Of a DNA stretch of 64,000 nucleotides, positions 1 through 7,805 are shown one piece after another. Numbering within the stretch: position 1 is the stretch's first letter; every line of letters begins with the position of its first letter. Both the position numbers and the translations under genes were made by a program. Under the pieces are notes generated by a model that was not told the origin of the DNA, did no database searches, and saw nothing but the letters and a program-made list of their open reading frames with translations. Source of the stretch: Kiritimatiellales bacterium (GTDB taxonomy: Bacteria; Verrucomicrobiota; Kiritimatiellia; Kiritimatiellales; Tichowtungiaceae); the NCBI GenBank assembly GCA_041656295.1, contig JBBADV010000002.1, positions 62,001 to 126,000 on the forward strand, given 5' to 3'.

Positions 1-1303
1 TGAATGTGCATAAATAATGATTCGAAACCACTCCATTAACTGTATTACTCCAGATAATACAATTATTAAACGTTCCATAATATGAACCACCACCGACCCT
101 GCCAGCTGTATTACCAAAAAGGGTGCAGTTATTTAAAAACCCAGAATATGCCCCTCCGCCATCAAAGGCTGCCGAATTATTAACCAATATACAATTATTC
201 AGCGTTCCACCATACGACCCGCCGCCACGAGTGTAACCACTAGTACCAATCGCCGTATTTTCCATCAACGTACAATTATTCAATGTACTGGTATACGTAC
301 CGCCGCCTTTCCCAGACCCAGACCCAACTCTGCCTGCCGTATTTCCCGTCAACATGCAGTTATTCAGTATTCCGCCATGTGCTCCACCTCCACGTCCAGA
401 ACCGGAACTGTTGGTATTGGATCCGCTTGCCGTATTTCCCGTCAATACACAATTATCTAATGTTCCGCCATATGCGCCGCCTCCATAGCCGGCACTGGTA
501 CTGGTGCCGTTTCCGTCTGCCTTATTTTCTATCAACACACAATCATTCAACGTACAATTGTTCACTCCGCCACCATAGCCGTAACCGTAACCTGTACCGT
601 TGCCGTAGCTAGCGTTGCTGAGGCCAGTACCGGTACCCTTCGCCGTATTTTCCGTCAATGTACAATTATTCAGTGTACTGTCACTTGCTCCGCCGCCGTA
701 GTCACGGCCAAAACTTGACCCATAGCTTGAACTAGAGCCGCTCGCTGTATTGTTGGAAAGGATACAATAATTCAAAGTACTGCCGTAGGCCCCACCGCCA
801 TAGCCATTGCCATTGCTTGAACCGGATCCGCTTGCTGTATTTCCTGTCAGCACGCAGTTATTCAACGTTCCACCGTACGCCCCACCGCCATAGCCATAGC
901 CACTGCTTGAACCGGAATAGTGTGCCCGCCCGTTCCGCAATGTAAAGCCGACAAGAACGGTGCTGAAATGATTGGTCGCTGATCCCAGCGTCGCACAACG
1001 ACTAGAATTTTTGCCATCAATAATGGTGTACTCTGCACCATTTATACTCTGAATAGTGATGGCTTTATTACCGGTCGAAATCGGTGCATAAGTCCCATTT
1101 GTTACCCAAATGACATCCCCGGCAACCGCATTATTAATGGCAAGCTGAATATTAGTGTATGCTGTTTCCCAGCTTGTGCCTCCAGCTCCCGATCCAGAAC
1201 TGCTGACATAGAGCTCTCGCGCTTCTACACAGGAAAAAGACAGTCCGACCCAAAGGAAGATTTGCCTTATTTTTATCGATTCTCGCTTTCTATTTCGTTT
1301 CAC
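1..1303 (-). CDS. Repetitive right-handed beta-helix surface protein, N-terminal part (runs off the left edge)
   Basis: Reading the minus strand from a GTG at 1303 gives a signal peptide (KRNRK basic start, hydrophobic IFLWVGLSFSC core) and then a beta-helix entry region ending in FTLRNGRAHYSG. From about position 930 down to the edge there are some ten degenerate repeats of about 20-40 residues, each built around a core like TLNNCVLTGNTASG followed by a glycine/tyrosine run such as GYGGGAYGG. This resembles polymorphic-membrane-protein or choice-of-anchor-Q type parallel beta-helices, so an exported, surface-exposed protein is likely; ligand and function are unknown. No stop is reached inside the window, so the C-terminus and its anchor are not visible. 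The GTG start is chosen because it gives a complete signal peptide; the frame stays open upstream and no clear ribosome site is seen. It lies on the integrase side of tRNA-Gly, so it is probably cargo of the integrated element. Confidence 0.72.
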   Translation of the reverse strand, partial: MKRNRKRESIKIRQIFLWVGLSFSCVEARELYVSSSGSGAGGTSWETAYTNIQLAINNAVAGDVIWVTNGTYAPISTGNKAITIQSINGAEYTIIDGKNSSRCATLGSATNHFSTVLVGFTLRNGRAHYSGSSSGYGYGGGAYGGTLNNCVLTGNTASGSGSSNGNGYGGGAYGSTLNYCILSNNTASGSSSSYGSSFGRDYGGGASDSTLNNCTLTENTAKGTGTGLSNASYGNGTGYGYGYGGGVNNCTLNDCVLIENKADGNGTSTSAGYGGGAYGGTLDNCVLTGNTASGSNTNSSGSGRGGGAHGGILNNCMLTGNTAGRVGSGSGKGGGTYTSTLNNCTLMENTAIGTSGYTRGGGSYGGTLNNCILVNNSAAFDGGGAYSGFLNNCTLFGNTAGRVGGGSYYGTFNNCIIWSNTVNGVVSNHYLCTF

Positions 1304-1310
1304 CTGAAAC

Positions 1311-1328
1311 TTTGGAATGCATTCCAAA
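1311..1328. promoter_or_regulatory. Perfect 18-bp palindrome between divergent genes, candidate operator
   Basis: TTTGGAATGCATTCCAAA is a perfect palindrome. It lies 8 bp upstream of the GTG of the beta-helix gene (minus strand) and about 40 bp upstream of the XRE-family regulator (plus strand). Dyads of this size between divergent genes next to an HTH regulator are usual operator sites. That the neighbouring XRE protein binds it is inference. Confidence 0.45.
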
Positions 1329-1365
1329 AACTCATAAATGCACATTTTTAATGGTGTAGAAGTAT

Positions 1366-1626
1366 TTGCACTACTTTGGTGGTGTGTCAAGCATGCAAAC
1401 ACACGATACAAATACTCAACGGAAGATGCTGGGAGAGACTCTTCAGGCATATCGCAAAACAAAAGGAATCAGCCAGGAAAAGCTGGCGGAAATGCTGGAT
1501 GTCCACCGCAATTATGTCGGCAGGATTGAACGCGGGGAGCAGAACATCACGTTTGACACGTTATGTGGAATTGCACAAACTCTCGGCATCTCGCTCTCCG
1601 AGCTCTTTGTGAACGCGCAGCTTTGA
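1366..1626 (+). CDS. XRE-family helix-turn-helix transcriptional regulator
   Basis: A protein of 86 residues that is almost entirely one Cro/C1-type HTH domain (about residues 21-80): LGETLQAYRKTKGISQEKLA is helix 1-2, followed by EMLDVHRNYVGRIERGEQN with the usual recognition-helix pattern, and ending ISLSELF as in many short XRE regulators. No effector domain is present. An internal ATG at 1393 (residue 10) would also retain the whole domain and is preceded by a GGTGG stretch, so the true start is uncertain. It is divergent from the beta-helix gene and convergent with the integrase, and the palindrome at 1311-1328 is its obvious candidate operator. It may control the element or the surface protein. 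Confidence 0.8.
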   Translation: MHYFGGVSSMQTHDTNTQRKMLGETLQAYRKTKGISQEKLAEMLDVHRNYVGRIERGEQNITFDTLCGIAQTLGISLSELFVNAQL

Positions 1627-1652
1627 TTATGAAAAACCGATAAAAGGATAAA

Positions 1653-3314
1653 TCAATGCTCCCTGCCGTATTCAAGCCGCTGGAGCTGTTCAAGTAAAAG
1701 CGCAGGCGTTGATTGTCCAGCATAACCGCGATGAACAGCGGATACGCCTTCAACCTCGTGTCCCATGATTTCTTGAGCATAGCAGTCGTCTATTTTTGCC
1801 TGATTCTGTGCCTGCTGGCTCCATGTGTGGCGGAGGCCGTGGAAATCTTTATAGTGCGAAGATTCCGGTAGCCAATCCTTTTTCCACCTGTTAAACCAGC
1901 GAGACATACGGGCGCGATAACCTTTTTTATCATCGTATGTAACGTCTGAAAATAACGGTTGATTCGTACGTTCCTCACGTTGTTCTTCCCACCACGCTTT
2001 AAAACCTAAGGCGTCACGGACGTACGGATGCACCGGGACGATGCGAACTGAACTATTATTTTTCACTTTCTTGGTCGGGCGATTTGCACGAATGTAGATA
2101 ACGAAAATGCCATCCTCGTCTTCGTAGATATCATCAGGGAACAGACTGCAGATTTCATTCAACCGGAAGCCGTGATATAACGCCAGCACGGTTGTCCAGT
2201 AACGGGCAGGGTGCTGATCGACCTCTTGCTGAACGGGTTGAAGTGCAGTCCATAATTCCTGAAGTTCATCTTTTGTGTACGTTTTCGGACGTTTCTCAAT
2301 CACCCTGTATTCTGGAACTCTAATATTTGCGGCAGGATTAACAGGAATCAAATTCATCTGATCTTTGGCATAGTTGAATACAACATTCAGATTTATCAAC
2401 CTATTGCCGCATGTCCGGTGTGAAATCGGAGGATACTTCGTCGGGTCGGCCTTTGTTAGCTCTATGCACTCACGGAGTGACTTGCCGGAATACTTGTTTC
2501 CTTTGCTCATGTTAGATGGGACATATGGCAGACAGTTTTGAACAAAATCAATCAGATCGCGCTTCGTATAAGCTGTGATATCACTTTTCCCGCTCCATTC
2601 TTCCAGAATCCGGATATCTGCTTGAGTTGTCGTTTCCGTTTTTGCATCCCGTTTCTTCGACGCCAGCATCAGACGTGTAATTTCAGAAAGAGAGTTGTCC
2701 TCTGAGGAAGCAGTTGCTGGGGCAGTGGAGGGTTCAACGGGTTTCTGTTTGCTGTCTTCCGCCGCGTGTTCCGCTGGTGTTATTTCTAATTCCTGCGTGA
2801 TATCAGCCATCATTTTAGAAAGGAACTTGCACAAAATCTTGCGTTGTTTCCGGTCTTCTCCGGGGCTGGATGCTTTTAACGGCCATTTAATCCCGATTTC
2901 ATCAAAATCAAACTGTATTATAGACTGTCGGTTTTGAATGAACGCGATCGCACCCTCATAGTATTCCACACGCTCCAACAACGCGGCGTCATCTTCTTTA
3001 TCCAGAATTTCCCGAAGATTGCGTTCCCACACCGCCGCTATCGTTTGTTCAAGATCGTCTGCTTTAGGCATAGAGTTTTTCACATCAACAGCTGATACAG
3101 TCTGTTGAACTTCTCTAGCTTTCTTGAACTCGGCATGCCAATGTCGCGACAAACGGTGTACTTCTTTTGCCATTTCGATAGGATCAGAAGTTTTAAGAGA
3201 CTGAGTGATTTCAGTCTTTCCGACTTTAGCTCTGCACGCTTCAGGAACAACAATTCTGAAATGATAAATACCATTCCTTTTGATGACGTTTTTCAGCTCC
3301 ATTGTAATAACCAT
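1653..3314 (-). CDS. Tyrosine site-specific recombinase (phage-type integrase)
   Basis: This 553-residue protein has an N-terminal region resembling DUF6538 (NGIYHFRIVVPEACRAKVG, then a SLKTSDPIEMAKE stretch) and a C-terminal catalytic domain. The active-site residues seen are Arg384 in YHGFRLNEI, the H-x-x-R pair at about 492-495 in FHGLRHTW, a later His in GHEVEGV, and the probable nucleophile Tyr531 in HRGYAG. Such enzymes cut and join DNA at attachment sites, often the 3' end of a tRNA gene. Here tRNA-Gly lies about 90 bp upstream with its 3' end facing the gene, the standard layout for an integrated island or prophage extending left. The start at 3314 is supported by GGAG about 7 nt upstream; ATG 3302 is an alternative. 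The gene appears intact. No other phage gene is visible in the window. Confidence 0.9.
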   Translation of the reverse strand: MVITMELKNVIKRNGIYHFRIVVPEACRAKVGKTEITQSLKTSDPIEMAKEVHRLSRHWHAEFKKAREVQQTVSAVDVKNSMPKADDLEQTIAAVWERNLREILDKEDDAALLERVEYYEGAIAFIQNRQSIIQFDFDEIGIKWPLKASSPGEDRKQRKILCKFLSKMMADITQELEITPAEHAAEDSKQKPVEPSTAPATASSEDNSLSEITRLMLASKKRDAKTETTTQADIRILEEWSGKSDITAYTKRDLIDFVQNCLPYVPSNMSKGNKYSGKSLRECIELTKADPTKYPPISHRTCGNRLINLNVVFNYAKDQMNLIPVNPAANIRVPEYRVIEKRPKTYTKDELQELWTALQPVQQEVDQHPARYWTTVLALYHGFRLNEICSLFPDDIYEDEDGIFVIYIRANRPTKKVKNNSSVRIVPVHPYVRDALGFKAWWEEQREERTNQPLFSDVTYDDKKGYRARMSRWFNRWKKDWLPESSHYKDFHGLRHTWSQQAQNQAKIDDCYAQEIMGHEVEGVSAVHRGYAGQSTPALLLEQLQRLEYGREH

Positions 3315-3319
3315 TTCCC

Positions 3320-3334
3320 GCTCCGTTTTGGAGC
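3320..3334 (-). promoter_or_regulatory. Small hairpin enclosing the integrase ribosome-binding site
   Basis: On the minus strand GCTCC, a five-base loop and GGAGC form a 5-bp hairpin whose 3' arm is the GGAG Shine-Dalgarno of the integrase, ending just before its ATG. It could reduce translation of the integrase; the structure is short and the role is inference. Confidence 0.3.
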
Positions 3335-3401
3335 AAACCTTTGTAGCAAACTGGCAGATTCCTTAGAAAAATCAATGTTTTCTAGGAATTATGTAAATTT
3401 G

Positions 3402-3473
<72 letters not shown>

Positions 3474-3602
3474 AGAAGAGTGAGCATTTTGTACGGTTTC
3501 CGGCGGCGGGTTTCAAGCGTCTTGTCTCACATAAAAAGATACCGATGGGGTAAAGGGTTTTGATAGTTAATGGTCATGAGGTAGTCCTGTGGATGCGGAT
3601 TG

Positions 3603-3960
3603 TCAGGCAGCCGATGCCCCGGCCTGTTTTTTGAGTTCTTCGATGTGGCGTAATTGCGTTTTGATCCGCTCCTTGAGGTCGAGCGGATTCAGCGTATTAT
3701 ACTCCCTTTTCAGTGCCTCGGTCTTTTCCGGCGTGAAGGTGCCGCTGGCGTTTAATCGCTCATACAGTGTTGGGACATCATAGATTTTTATATACCGGCT
3801 CCCGCTCCGAGCCTTGCTCGCCAGTTTCATGACCGGTTTACAAGTCATTCCGCTTTTCCCTGTCCGCATACAGTGTATTAAGTTCATCCACCAGTGCCGG
3901 ATCGTCCAGCCGGTTATAGCCGAGCGGTTCACACACGTGTATGTGTTGAGTTTGTGATAT
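3603..3960 (-). pseudogene. Decayed transposase, C-terminal fragment
   Basis: Two minus-strand frames carry consecutive pieces of one protein. The first piece (about 3960-3841) reads EPLGYNRLDDPALVDELNTL and then YADREKRNDL before a stop. The second, shifted by one base, continues through KPVMKLASKARSGSRYIKIY, YERLNASG, EKTEALKREYNTLNPLDLKE and IKTQLRHIEELKKQ to a stop at 3603. The C-terminal pattern (a YERLL-like motif followed by LNPxxLKxxI and a charged helix) matches the tail of integrase-core (rve) transposases. No N-terminal catalytic part and no terminal repeats were found nearby, so this is a dead remnant with a frameshift. The exact IS family is uncertain. Confidence 0.6.
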
Positions 3961-4108
3961 GTGCGGTTGCGCATGAAAGAAACCGGCCGTTTAATAATCT
4001 GCTGTTTCGCACACCGTCGTTTTTTTATTTTGGTTTTTCGCTCGCCCGCAGCGCGCAGTTCGCGTAGAAGGTAGGCTATTTTTATTTATCTAAAACGGAG
4101 GACGCACG

Positions 4109-4321
4109 ATGGAGGAAGGTTTGGTTCTGCTGGTGATCGGCATGGCGGTGGTTTTTGCTTTTCTGATTTTGATGGTTCAGGTCATGGATCTGTCGGCAAA
4201 GTTCTTTACAAAGTTTGCTCATCTGTTCCCCGAAGAGCAACCGAAGGCGGCGCCGGTAAAGGCAGCCAATGCCGGCGTTGAAGTAGCCGTCGCACTCGCG
4301 GCGATCAAGGCAAAAGGATAA
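4109..4321 (+). CDS. oadG: Oxaloacetate decarboxylase, gamma chain (sodium pump anchor subunit)
   Basis: A 70-residue protein with one N-terminal membrane helix (LVLLVIGMAVVFAFLILMV) and a short, Ala/Pro/Lys-rich cytoplasmic tail. That is the plan of OadG/MmdD subunits, which hold the biotin carboxyltransferase alpha subunit and the membrane beta subunit together. GGAGG at 4097-4101 gives a clear ribosome site. It is the first gene of a three-gene operon (gamma, alpha, beta) with 35 bp to the next start, which makes the call much stronger than the short sequence alone would. It is slightly shorter than the usual 80-90 residues. The complex could equally be built around a related decarboxylase such as methylmalonyl-CoA or glutaconyl-CoA decarboxylase; the alpha subunit next door favours oxaloacetate. 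Confidence 0.8.
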   Translation: MEEGLVLLVIGMAVVFAFLILMVQVMDLSAKFFTKFAHLFPEEQPKAAPVKAANAGVEVAVALAAIKAKG

Positions 4322-4356
4322 GCAGAGAGTTTAATAACATAGAAGGAGTATATATC

Positions 4357-6159
4357 GTGGCTAAGAAAAAAATTCATATCATGAACACTGCGTTCCGCGA
4401 CGGCTTTCAGTCCGTGTACGGCGCCCGCGTTTTTACCAAAGATTTTCTGCCGGCAGTGAAGGCCTGCGTTGAAGCCGGACAAACCCATTTTGAAGCCGGT
4501 GGCGGCGCGCGTTTCCAGGCGCCGTTTTTTTATTGTAATGAAAATGCATTCGACATGATGGATCAGTTCCGTGAAGCGGCAGGTCCGGATGCTGAACTGC
4601 AAACGCTGTCACGCGGTATTAATGTGGTCGGCCTTGAATCGCAGCCGCACGATATTATCGACCTGCATGCAAAGATGTTTGCGAAGCACGGCATGACAAC
4701 GATCCGCAATTTTGACGCACTGAATGATGTGAACAATCTGATCGACTCGGCAAATTCGATTAAAAAATACGGCTTAAAACACGAAGTGGTTGTCACCATG
4801 ATGGAACTGCCGCCCGGCTGCACCGGCGCGCACGATGTCGCGTTTTATGAAAAAACATTAAAGGATATTCTCGCCGCCGGGATTCCGTTTGACAGCGTCT
4901 GCTTTAAAGATGCCTCCGGAACTTCAGTACCGAAAAAAGTGTATGAAACCATTCGGATGGCGCGCAAACTGTTGCCGGCGGAGTGCAAACTGGTCTTTCA
5001 CTCACATGAAACAGCGGGCATCGGAACAGTCTGCTACCTCGCTGCAATTAAAGCGGGCGCGGATCAGGTTGACTGTTCCATCGTACCGGCCTCCGGCGGA
5101 ACCTGCCAGCCGGATATCGCAACGCTGTGGCACGCGCTGCGCGGCGAAGATTATGAACTCGACGTGGATATCGATAAAATCATGAAAGCCGAAACGGTAT
5201 TTAAAGAGTGCATGGCTGATTATTTTATGCCGCCGGAAGCGCTGGCAGTGGAGCCGATGATCCCGTGGTCGCCGATGCCCGGCGGCGCGCTGACGGCGAA
5301 TACGCAGATGATGCGCGATAACGGCATCATGGATAAATATGATGACTGCATTCAGGCGATGGGCGAAGTGGTTCGCCGCGGCGGTTTCGGCACATCCGTT
5401 ACGCCGGTCTCGCAGTTCTACTTCCAGCAGGCGTTCAACAATGTGATGTTCGGTCCGTGGGAAAAAATTGCCGACGGTTACGGCAAAATGGTGCTCGGCT
5501 ATTTCGGTAAAACGCCGGTTGCTCCGGATCCGGAAATTGTAAAAATTGCCGCCGAAAAACTCGGGCTTGAACCGACCACTGAAAATCCGGTGGATATAAA
5601 CGACAGAGATCCGAAGAAGGGAATTGAAGCGGCAAAGAAAATGCTGACCGGCGCCGGCATCACCGACCTCAGCGACGAAAATATTTTTATCGCCGCAGCC
5701 TGCGGACAGAAAGGCATCGATTTTCTGCTCGGCAAAGCCAGCGTTAACGGCGTGCGTAAAGGTGCCAAAAACGCCGGTGAATCGTCCGGCGGCGGTGACG
5801 GCAATTATACCGTCACTGTGAACGGCAAAAAATACGCGATCGAAATCGCCGGCGACAAAGCTACGGTGAACGGCAAAGTGTACGATGTTGCAGTTGCCGC
5901 CGGAATCGATCAAGCGTCCGGTACGGCGCCGGCAGTTTCCGGCGAGGCCGCTGTGATTAAATCGGCAATGCCCGGCAAGGTCATTAAGGTGAATGTCAGC
6001 GCCGGCGACAGCATCAACGAAAACGATGTTGTGCTTGTGCTTGAAGCAATGAAGATGGAAGTTGAAATTAAATCTCCGGCTGCCGGCACTGTCGCATCCG
6101 TTTCCGTCAACACCGGCGATCAGGTAACCAGCGGCCAGGAACTGGCATCCATCAATTAA
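4357..6159 (+). CDS. oadA: Oxaloacetate decarboxylase alpha chain / pyruvate carboxylase subunit B-like, biotinylated
   Basis: 600 residues: an HMGL-like carboxyltransferase TIM barrel (about 5-300), a conserved carboxylase region (about 300-460) and a C-terminal biotinyl domain ending in the biotinylation motif EAMKMEVE (Lys about 563). The metal and substrate site is visible as NTAFRDGFQS (Asp), the H-x-H motif in VFHSHETAGIG and the lysine in CFKDASG. It removes CO2 from oxaloacetate via carboxybiotin in the cytoplasm and hands the carboxyl group to the membrane beta chain. The initiation codon is GTG with AGAAGGAG at 4341-4348. The motifs are more divergent than in enterobacterial OadA (FRDGFQS instead of LRDGHQS), so the substrate could differ. 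A low-complexity SGGGDG linker precedes the biotinyl domain. Confidence 0.87.
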   Translation: MAKKKIHIMNTAFRDGFQSVYGARVFTKDFLPAVKACVEAGQTHFEAGGGARFQAPFFYCNENAFDMMDQFREAAGPDAELQTLSRGINVVGLESQPHDIIDLHAKMFAKHGMTTIRNFDALNDVNNLIDSANSIKKYGLKHEVVVTMMELPPGCTGAHDVAFYEKTLKDILAAGIPFDSVCFKDASGTSVPKKVYETIRMARKLLPAECKLVFHSHETAGIGTVCYLAAIKAGADQVDCSIVPASGGTCQPDIATLWHALRGEDYELDVDIDKIMKAETVFKECMADYFMPPEALAVEPMIPWSPMPGGALTANTQMMRDNGIMDKYDDCIQAMGEVVRRGGFGTSVTPVSQFYFQQAFNNVMFGPWEKIADGYGKMVLGYFGKTPVAPDPEIVKIAAEKLGLEPTTENPVDINDRDPKKGIEAAKKMLTGAGITDLSDENIFIAAACGQKGIDFLLGKASVNGVRKGAKNAGESSGGGDGNYTVTVNGKKYAIEIAGDKATVNGKVYDVAVAAGIDQASGTAPAVSGEAAVIKSAMPGKVIKVNVSAGDSINENDVVLVLEAMKMEVEIKSPAAGTVASVSVNTGDQVTSGQELASIN

Positions 6160-6173
6160 GGAGAATCTGCCCC

Positions 6174-7649
6174 ATGTGTAAAGCAACACGAAAAACATTC
6201 GGGCTGATCGCCCTCTCAGCTCTGCTCGCAGCGGGCCTTGCCGCCGCGCAGGACGCAAGTACACCGGTAGAAAAGACAAAAATTTCAATTTCGGGCGGCT
6301 TCAAAAAACTCTGGAAGGAAACCGGCATCTACCGTTTCATCAATCCAAAAACAGCCGCAGAAAAACGCGCAGATTATCTTTCCGGCGCCATCAAAACCGC
6401 CGAGGCTGAAATCAGCGGAGGACATATTGAGAGTGCGGAACAATATATTGAACTCGCCGCCAAATCCGGTGCCGACGAACAAACGATTGCGAAGCTGAAC
6501 GCATTGCTCGCAGAAGAAAAACTGCACGGCGCCGGCAACCATAACAGTCTGCTGCCGGAAGGCGCCGGACAGATTGTAATGATTCTCGTCGGACTCTTAC
6601 TGATCTATCTCGCCATCGCCAAAGGCTTTGAGCCGCTGCTGCTGCTGCCGATCGGGTTCGGTGCAATTCTCACCAACATTCCGACCGCCGGAATCGCCGA
6701 AATCGGCGTACCCGGACAGCCCGCCGGTTTTCTCTACTATTTCTATCAGGGTGTTCAGCATGGACTCTTTCCGCTGCTCATCTTTATGGGTGTCGGTGCA
6801 ATGACCGACTTCGGCCCGCTGATTGCAAATCCGAAAACCGCTCTGCTCGGCGGTGCAGCACAGTTTGGAATTTTTCTTGCGCTGTTCGGCGCGCTCATGA
6901 TGGGCGGACTCTTCACTCTGCAGGACGCCGCTTCCATCGGTATTATCGGCGGCGCCGACGGTCCGACCGCAATCTTCCTCGCATCGCGACTCTCGCCGAA
7001 CCTGCTCGGTGCCATCGCCGTTGCTGCCTATTCCTATATGGCGCTCGTGCCGATCATTCAGCCGCCGATCATGCGTCTGCTGACAACCGAAGAAGAACGC
7101 AAAATTGAAATGAAACAGCTCCGTCACGTCGGTAAAACTGAGAAAATTGTTTTTCCGATTATGGTGCTGCTGCTTTGCATCCTGCTGCTGCCGTCCGCGA
7201 CGCCGCTTATCGGGATGCTCATGTTCGGTAACCTGCTCAAAGAGTCGATGGTAACCGATCGGCTGTCTGATACGGCGCAAAACGCGCTTATCAATATTGT
7301 CACCATCCTGCTTGGCCTCTCTGTCGGCTCCAAACTCGCCGCCGATAAGTTCCTGAACATTCAAACGCTCGGAATTCTGTTCCTCGGACTGTTTGCATTT
7401 TGCATCGGAACCGGCGGCGGCGTACTGCTGGCGAAACTGATGAACAAATTCAGCAAAGACAAAATCAACCCGCTCATCGGTTCCGCCGGTGTTTCGGCTG
7501 TGCCTATGGCTGCGCGCGTCTCCAATAAGGTCGGGCTCGAATCAAACCCGCAAAATTTCCTGCTCATGCACGCTATGGGTCCGAACGTCGCCGGAGTTAT
7601 CGGTTCCGCCGTCGCAGCAGGTATTCTGCTCGCACTGTGCGGAAGTTAA
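6174..7649 (+). CDS. oadB: Oxaloacetate decarboxylase beta chain (Na+-translocating), with extra N-terminal exported domain
   Basis: The membrane part (about residues 120-491) is the OadB/MmdB/GcdB sodium-pump subunit. It carries the conserved GIIGGADGPTAIF stretch, GSAGVSAVPMAARVS and a C-terminal HAMGPNVAGVIGSAVAAG segment, with about ten hydrophobic helices. It couples decarboxylation of carboxybiotin to Na+ export. Ahead of this is an unusual 110-120 residue extension: a signal-peptide-like start (LIALSALLAAGLAAAQ) and a charged, mostly helical segment that should lie outside the membrane. The extension makes the protein 491 residues against about 380-430 in most relatives. It starts 14 bp after oadA, and a strong terminator follows, closing the operon. 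Confidence 0.88.
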   Translation: MCKATRKTFGLIALSALLAAGLAAAQDASTPVEKTKISISGGFKKLWKETGIYRFINPKTAAEKRADYLSGAIKTAEAEISGGHIESAEQYIELAAKSGADEQTIAKLNALLAEEKLHGAGNHNSLLPEGAGQIVMILVGLLLIYLAIAKGFEPLLLLPIGFGAILTNIPTAGIAEIGVPGQPAGFLYYFYQGVQHGLFPLLIFMGVGAMTDFGPLIANPKTALLGGAAQFGIFLALFGALMMGGLFTLQDAASIGIIGGADGPTAIFLASRLSPNLLGAIAVAAYSYMALVPIIQPPIMRLLTTEEERKIEMKQLRHVGKTEKIVFPIMVLLLCILLLPSATPLIGMLMFGNLLKESMVTDRLSDTAQNALINIVTILLGLSVGSKLAADKFLNIQTLGILFLGLFAFCIGTGGGVLLAKLMNKFSKDKINPLIGSAGVSAVPMAARVSNKVGLESNPQNFLLMHAMGPNVAGVIGSAVAAGILLALCGS

Positions 7650-7672
7650 TTTTTGACGATTACAAGAATTGA

Positions 7673-7707
7673 CCCCAAAACGCACTTTATCAAAGTGCGT
7701 TTTGGGG
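7673..7707 (+). terminator. Strong hairpin terminator after the oad operon
   Basis: CCCCAAAACGCACTTT and its exact reverse complement flank a 3-base loop, giving a 16-bp perfect stem, followed by TTTATAC. It ends the oadGAB transcript and isolates the antiporter gene. Confidence 0.8.
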
Positions 7708-7726
7708 TTTATACGTTTAAGAAATT

Positions 7727-7747
7727 TTCTACATTCCGTATGTAGAA
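7727..7747. promoter_or_regulatory. Inverted repeat upstream of the antiporter gene
   Basis: TTCTACAT-tccgt-ATGTAGAA is a perfect 8-bp inverted repeat about 60-80 bp upstream of the antiporter ATG, in an AT-rich promoter-like stretch (TATATT near 7765). It could be an operator; no regulator is identified. Confidence 0.35.
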
Positions 7748-7781
7748 CTTTACGTTTTATTTTTTATATTTTAAATTTCTA

Positions 7782-7800
7782 CCTTAATTTTTAATTAAGG
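7782..7800 (+). promoter_or_regulatory. Hairpin sequestering the antiporter ribosome-binding site
   Basis: CCTTAATT and AATTAAGG form a perfect 8-bp stem with a 3-base loop. The AAGG at its 3' end is the only Shine-Dalgarno-like sequence before the ATG at 7806, so the folded RNA would hide it. This suggests translational control, for example by temperature or ions; it is inference from sequence. Confidence 0.4.
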
Positions 7801-7805
7801 TTTGT

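Noticed and set aside
283..612. Plus-strand frame of 109 codons
   Set aside because: It is the shadow of the repetitive minus-strand gene; its composition (His/Tyr/Arg) has no domain.
1..950. Regularly spaced repeats read as a CRISPR or tandem non-coding array
   Set aside because: They translate on the minus strand into an uninterrupted beta-helix repeat protein with signal peptide; spacing is irregular and repeats are degenerate as in coding repeats.
5002..6288. Long antisense open frame of 428 codons under oadA
   Set aside because: It is antisense to a clear gene, translates to a His/Phe/Arg-rich sequence with no domain and results from the codon bias of oadA. The same applies to antisense frames at 6597-7364, 11079-11759, 21278-22213, 36505-37659, 50734-51558 and 54122-54958.
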